This document shows, piece after piece, positions 63,958 through 64,000 of a stretch of 64,000 bases of DNA. The translations under genes were made by a program, and so were the position numbers. Each line of letters begins with the position of its first letter. The first letter of the stretch is position 1. Under the pieces are notes generated by a model. That model ran no database searches and had not been told where the DNA came from. It worked only from the letters and a program-made list of their open reading frames with translations. Origin of the DNA: Elusimicrobiota bacterium (GTDB lineage Bacteria; Elusimicrobiota; Elusimicrobia; UBA1565; UBA9628); NCBI GenBank assembly GCA_016212855.1, contig JACRDP010000004.1, positions 49,589 to 113,588 of the forward strand, given 5' to 3'.

Positions 63958-64000
63958 TCACTATTCGAACAATTCTCTCAGAGAATTGTTCGAATAGTGA
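63958..64000. repeat. 43-bp perfect palindrome at the right edge
   Basis: Two 21-base arms, TCACTATTCGAACAATTCTC-T and its exact reverse complement, around a single C at 63979. It is AT-rich, unlike its surroundings, and is preceded by GGGGGTCAGGCT. Such GGGTCAGGC-palindrome ends are typical of REP-type elements mobilised by Y1/RAYT transposases, so a mobile element may continue beyond the window. Confidence 0.7.

Noticed and set aside
1..64000. rRNA, tRNA, CRISPR arrays, phage or insertion sequences
   Set aside because: Intergenic gaps are all under about 240 bases; none shows a tRNA-like fold with CCA region, direct-repeat array or transposase gene.

Overview
The window is about 64 kb of chromosome from a high-G+C bacterium with a Gram-negative type envelope (Pal, TolB, CpoB, outer-membrane barrel, many lipoproteins). 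The type IV pilins with the GFTLIELLVVVLIIGILAAIAVPQ class leader, the proteins with a signal peptide followed by a long Ala/Pro/Leu/Ser leader, and the abundance of membrane-TPR proteins together suggest Elusimicrobiota. That placement is inference from gene content. No rRNA, tRNA, CRISPR array, phage or insertion sequence was found. The gene at the left edge is cut by the window, and a palindrome is cut or just complete at the right edge.

Layout. 1-9.9 kb: a TPR protein, an MFS permease with a secreted-type leader, a lytic transglycosylase, a tautomerase, an ECF sigma operon (sigma, two small membrane proteins, a DUF3106-like secreted protein) divergent from an RGER-repeat secreted protein, and an ATP-grasp enzyme. 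9.9-19.4 kb: a zinc-ribbon/GYF protein, an M16 peptidase flanked by two structured DNA elements, a nucleotide cyclase, LemA and secreted proteins. 19.5-29.5 kb: an operon with two TMTC-like membrane-TPR proteins, a methyltransferase and a glycosyltransferase, then FecR, an outer-membrane barrel and a CHASE2 cyclase. 29.6-42 kb: a subtilase, DsbA/MauE-like pair, single-domain response regulators, a diguanylate cyclase, a third TMTC-like protein, GpmA, pal-cpoB-tolB and a two-component system. 42-50 kb: two pilins plus a pilin remnant, three more TMTC-like proteins and a 955-residue duplicated membrane protein. 50-64 kb: a saccharopine-dehydrogenase-like enzyme, rhodanese, cyclophilins, a GABA/polyamine catabolic cluster, an FHA-cyclase, thymidine kinase and two nucleotide-sugar enzymes.

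Main themes. Signalling is dense: three class III cyclases, one GGDEF protein, three receiver-only regulators and one full two-component pair. Six divergent paralogues of a GT-C/TMTC-like family sit close to the pilin genes and sugar-nucleotide enzymes, which suggests protein or surface glycosylation. More than twenty genes have a TAnnnT -10 hexamer only 5-7 bases before the start codon and no Shine-Dalgarno sequence, so leaderless transcription looks like the default here.

The most unusual items are: (1) two ~120-bp elements flanking the M16 gene in opposite orientation, sharing a three-way-junction fold with compensatory base changes; (2) a conserved promoter-proximal dyad upstream of two leader-family genes; (3) an A9 run that shifts the frame of a TMTC-like gene, whose restored frame ends in an ATGA overlap with the next gene; and (4) long perfect palindromes at 8.5 kb and at the right edge.
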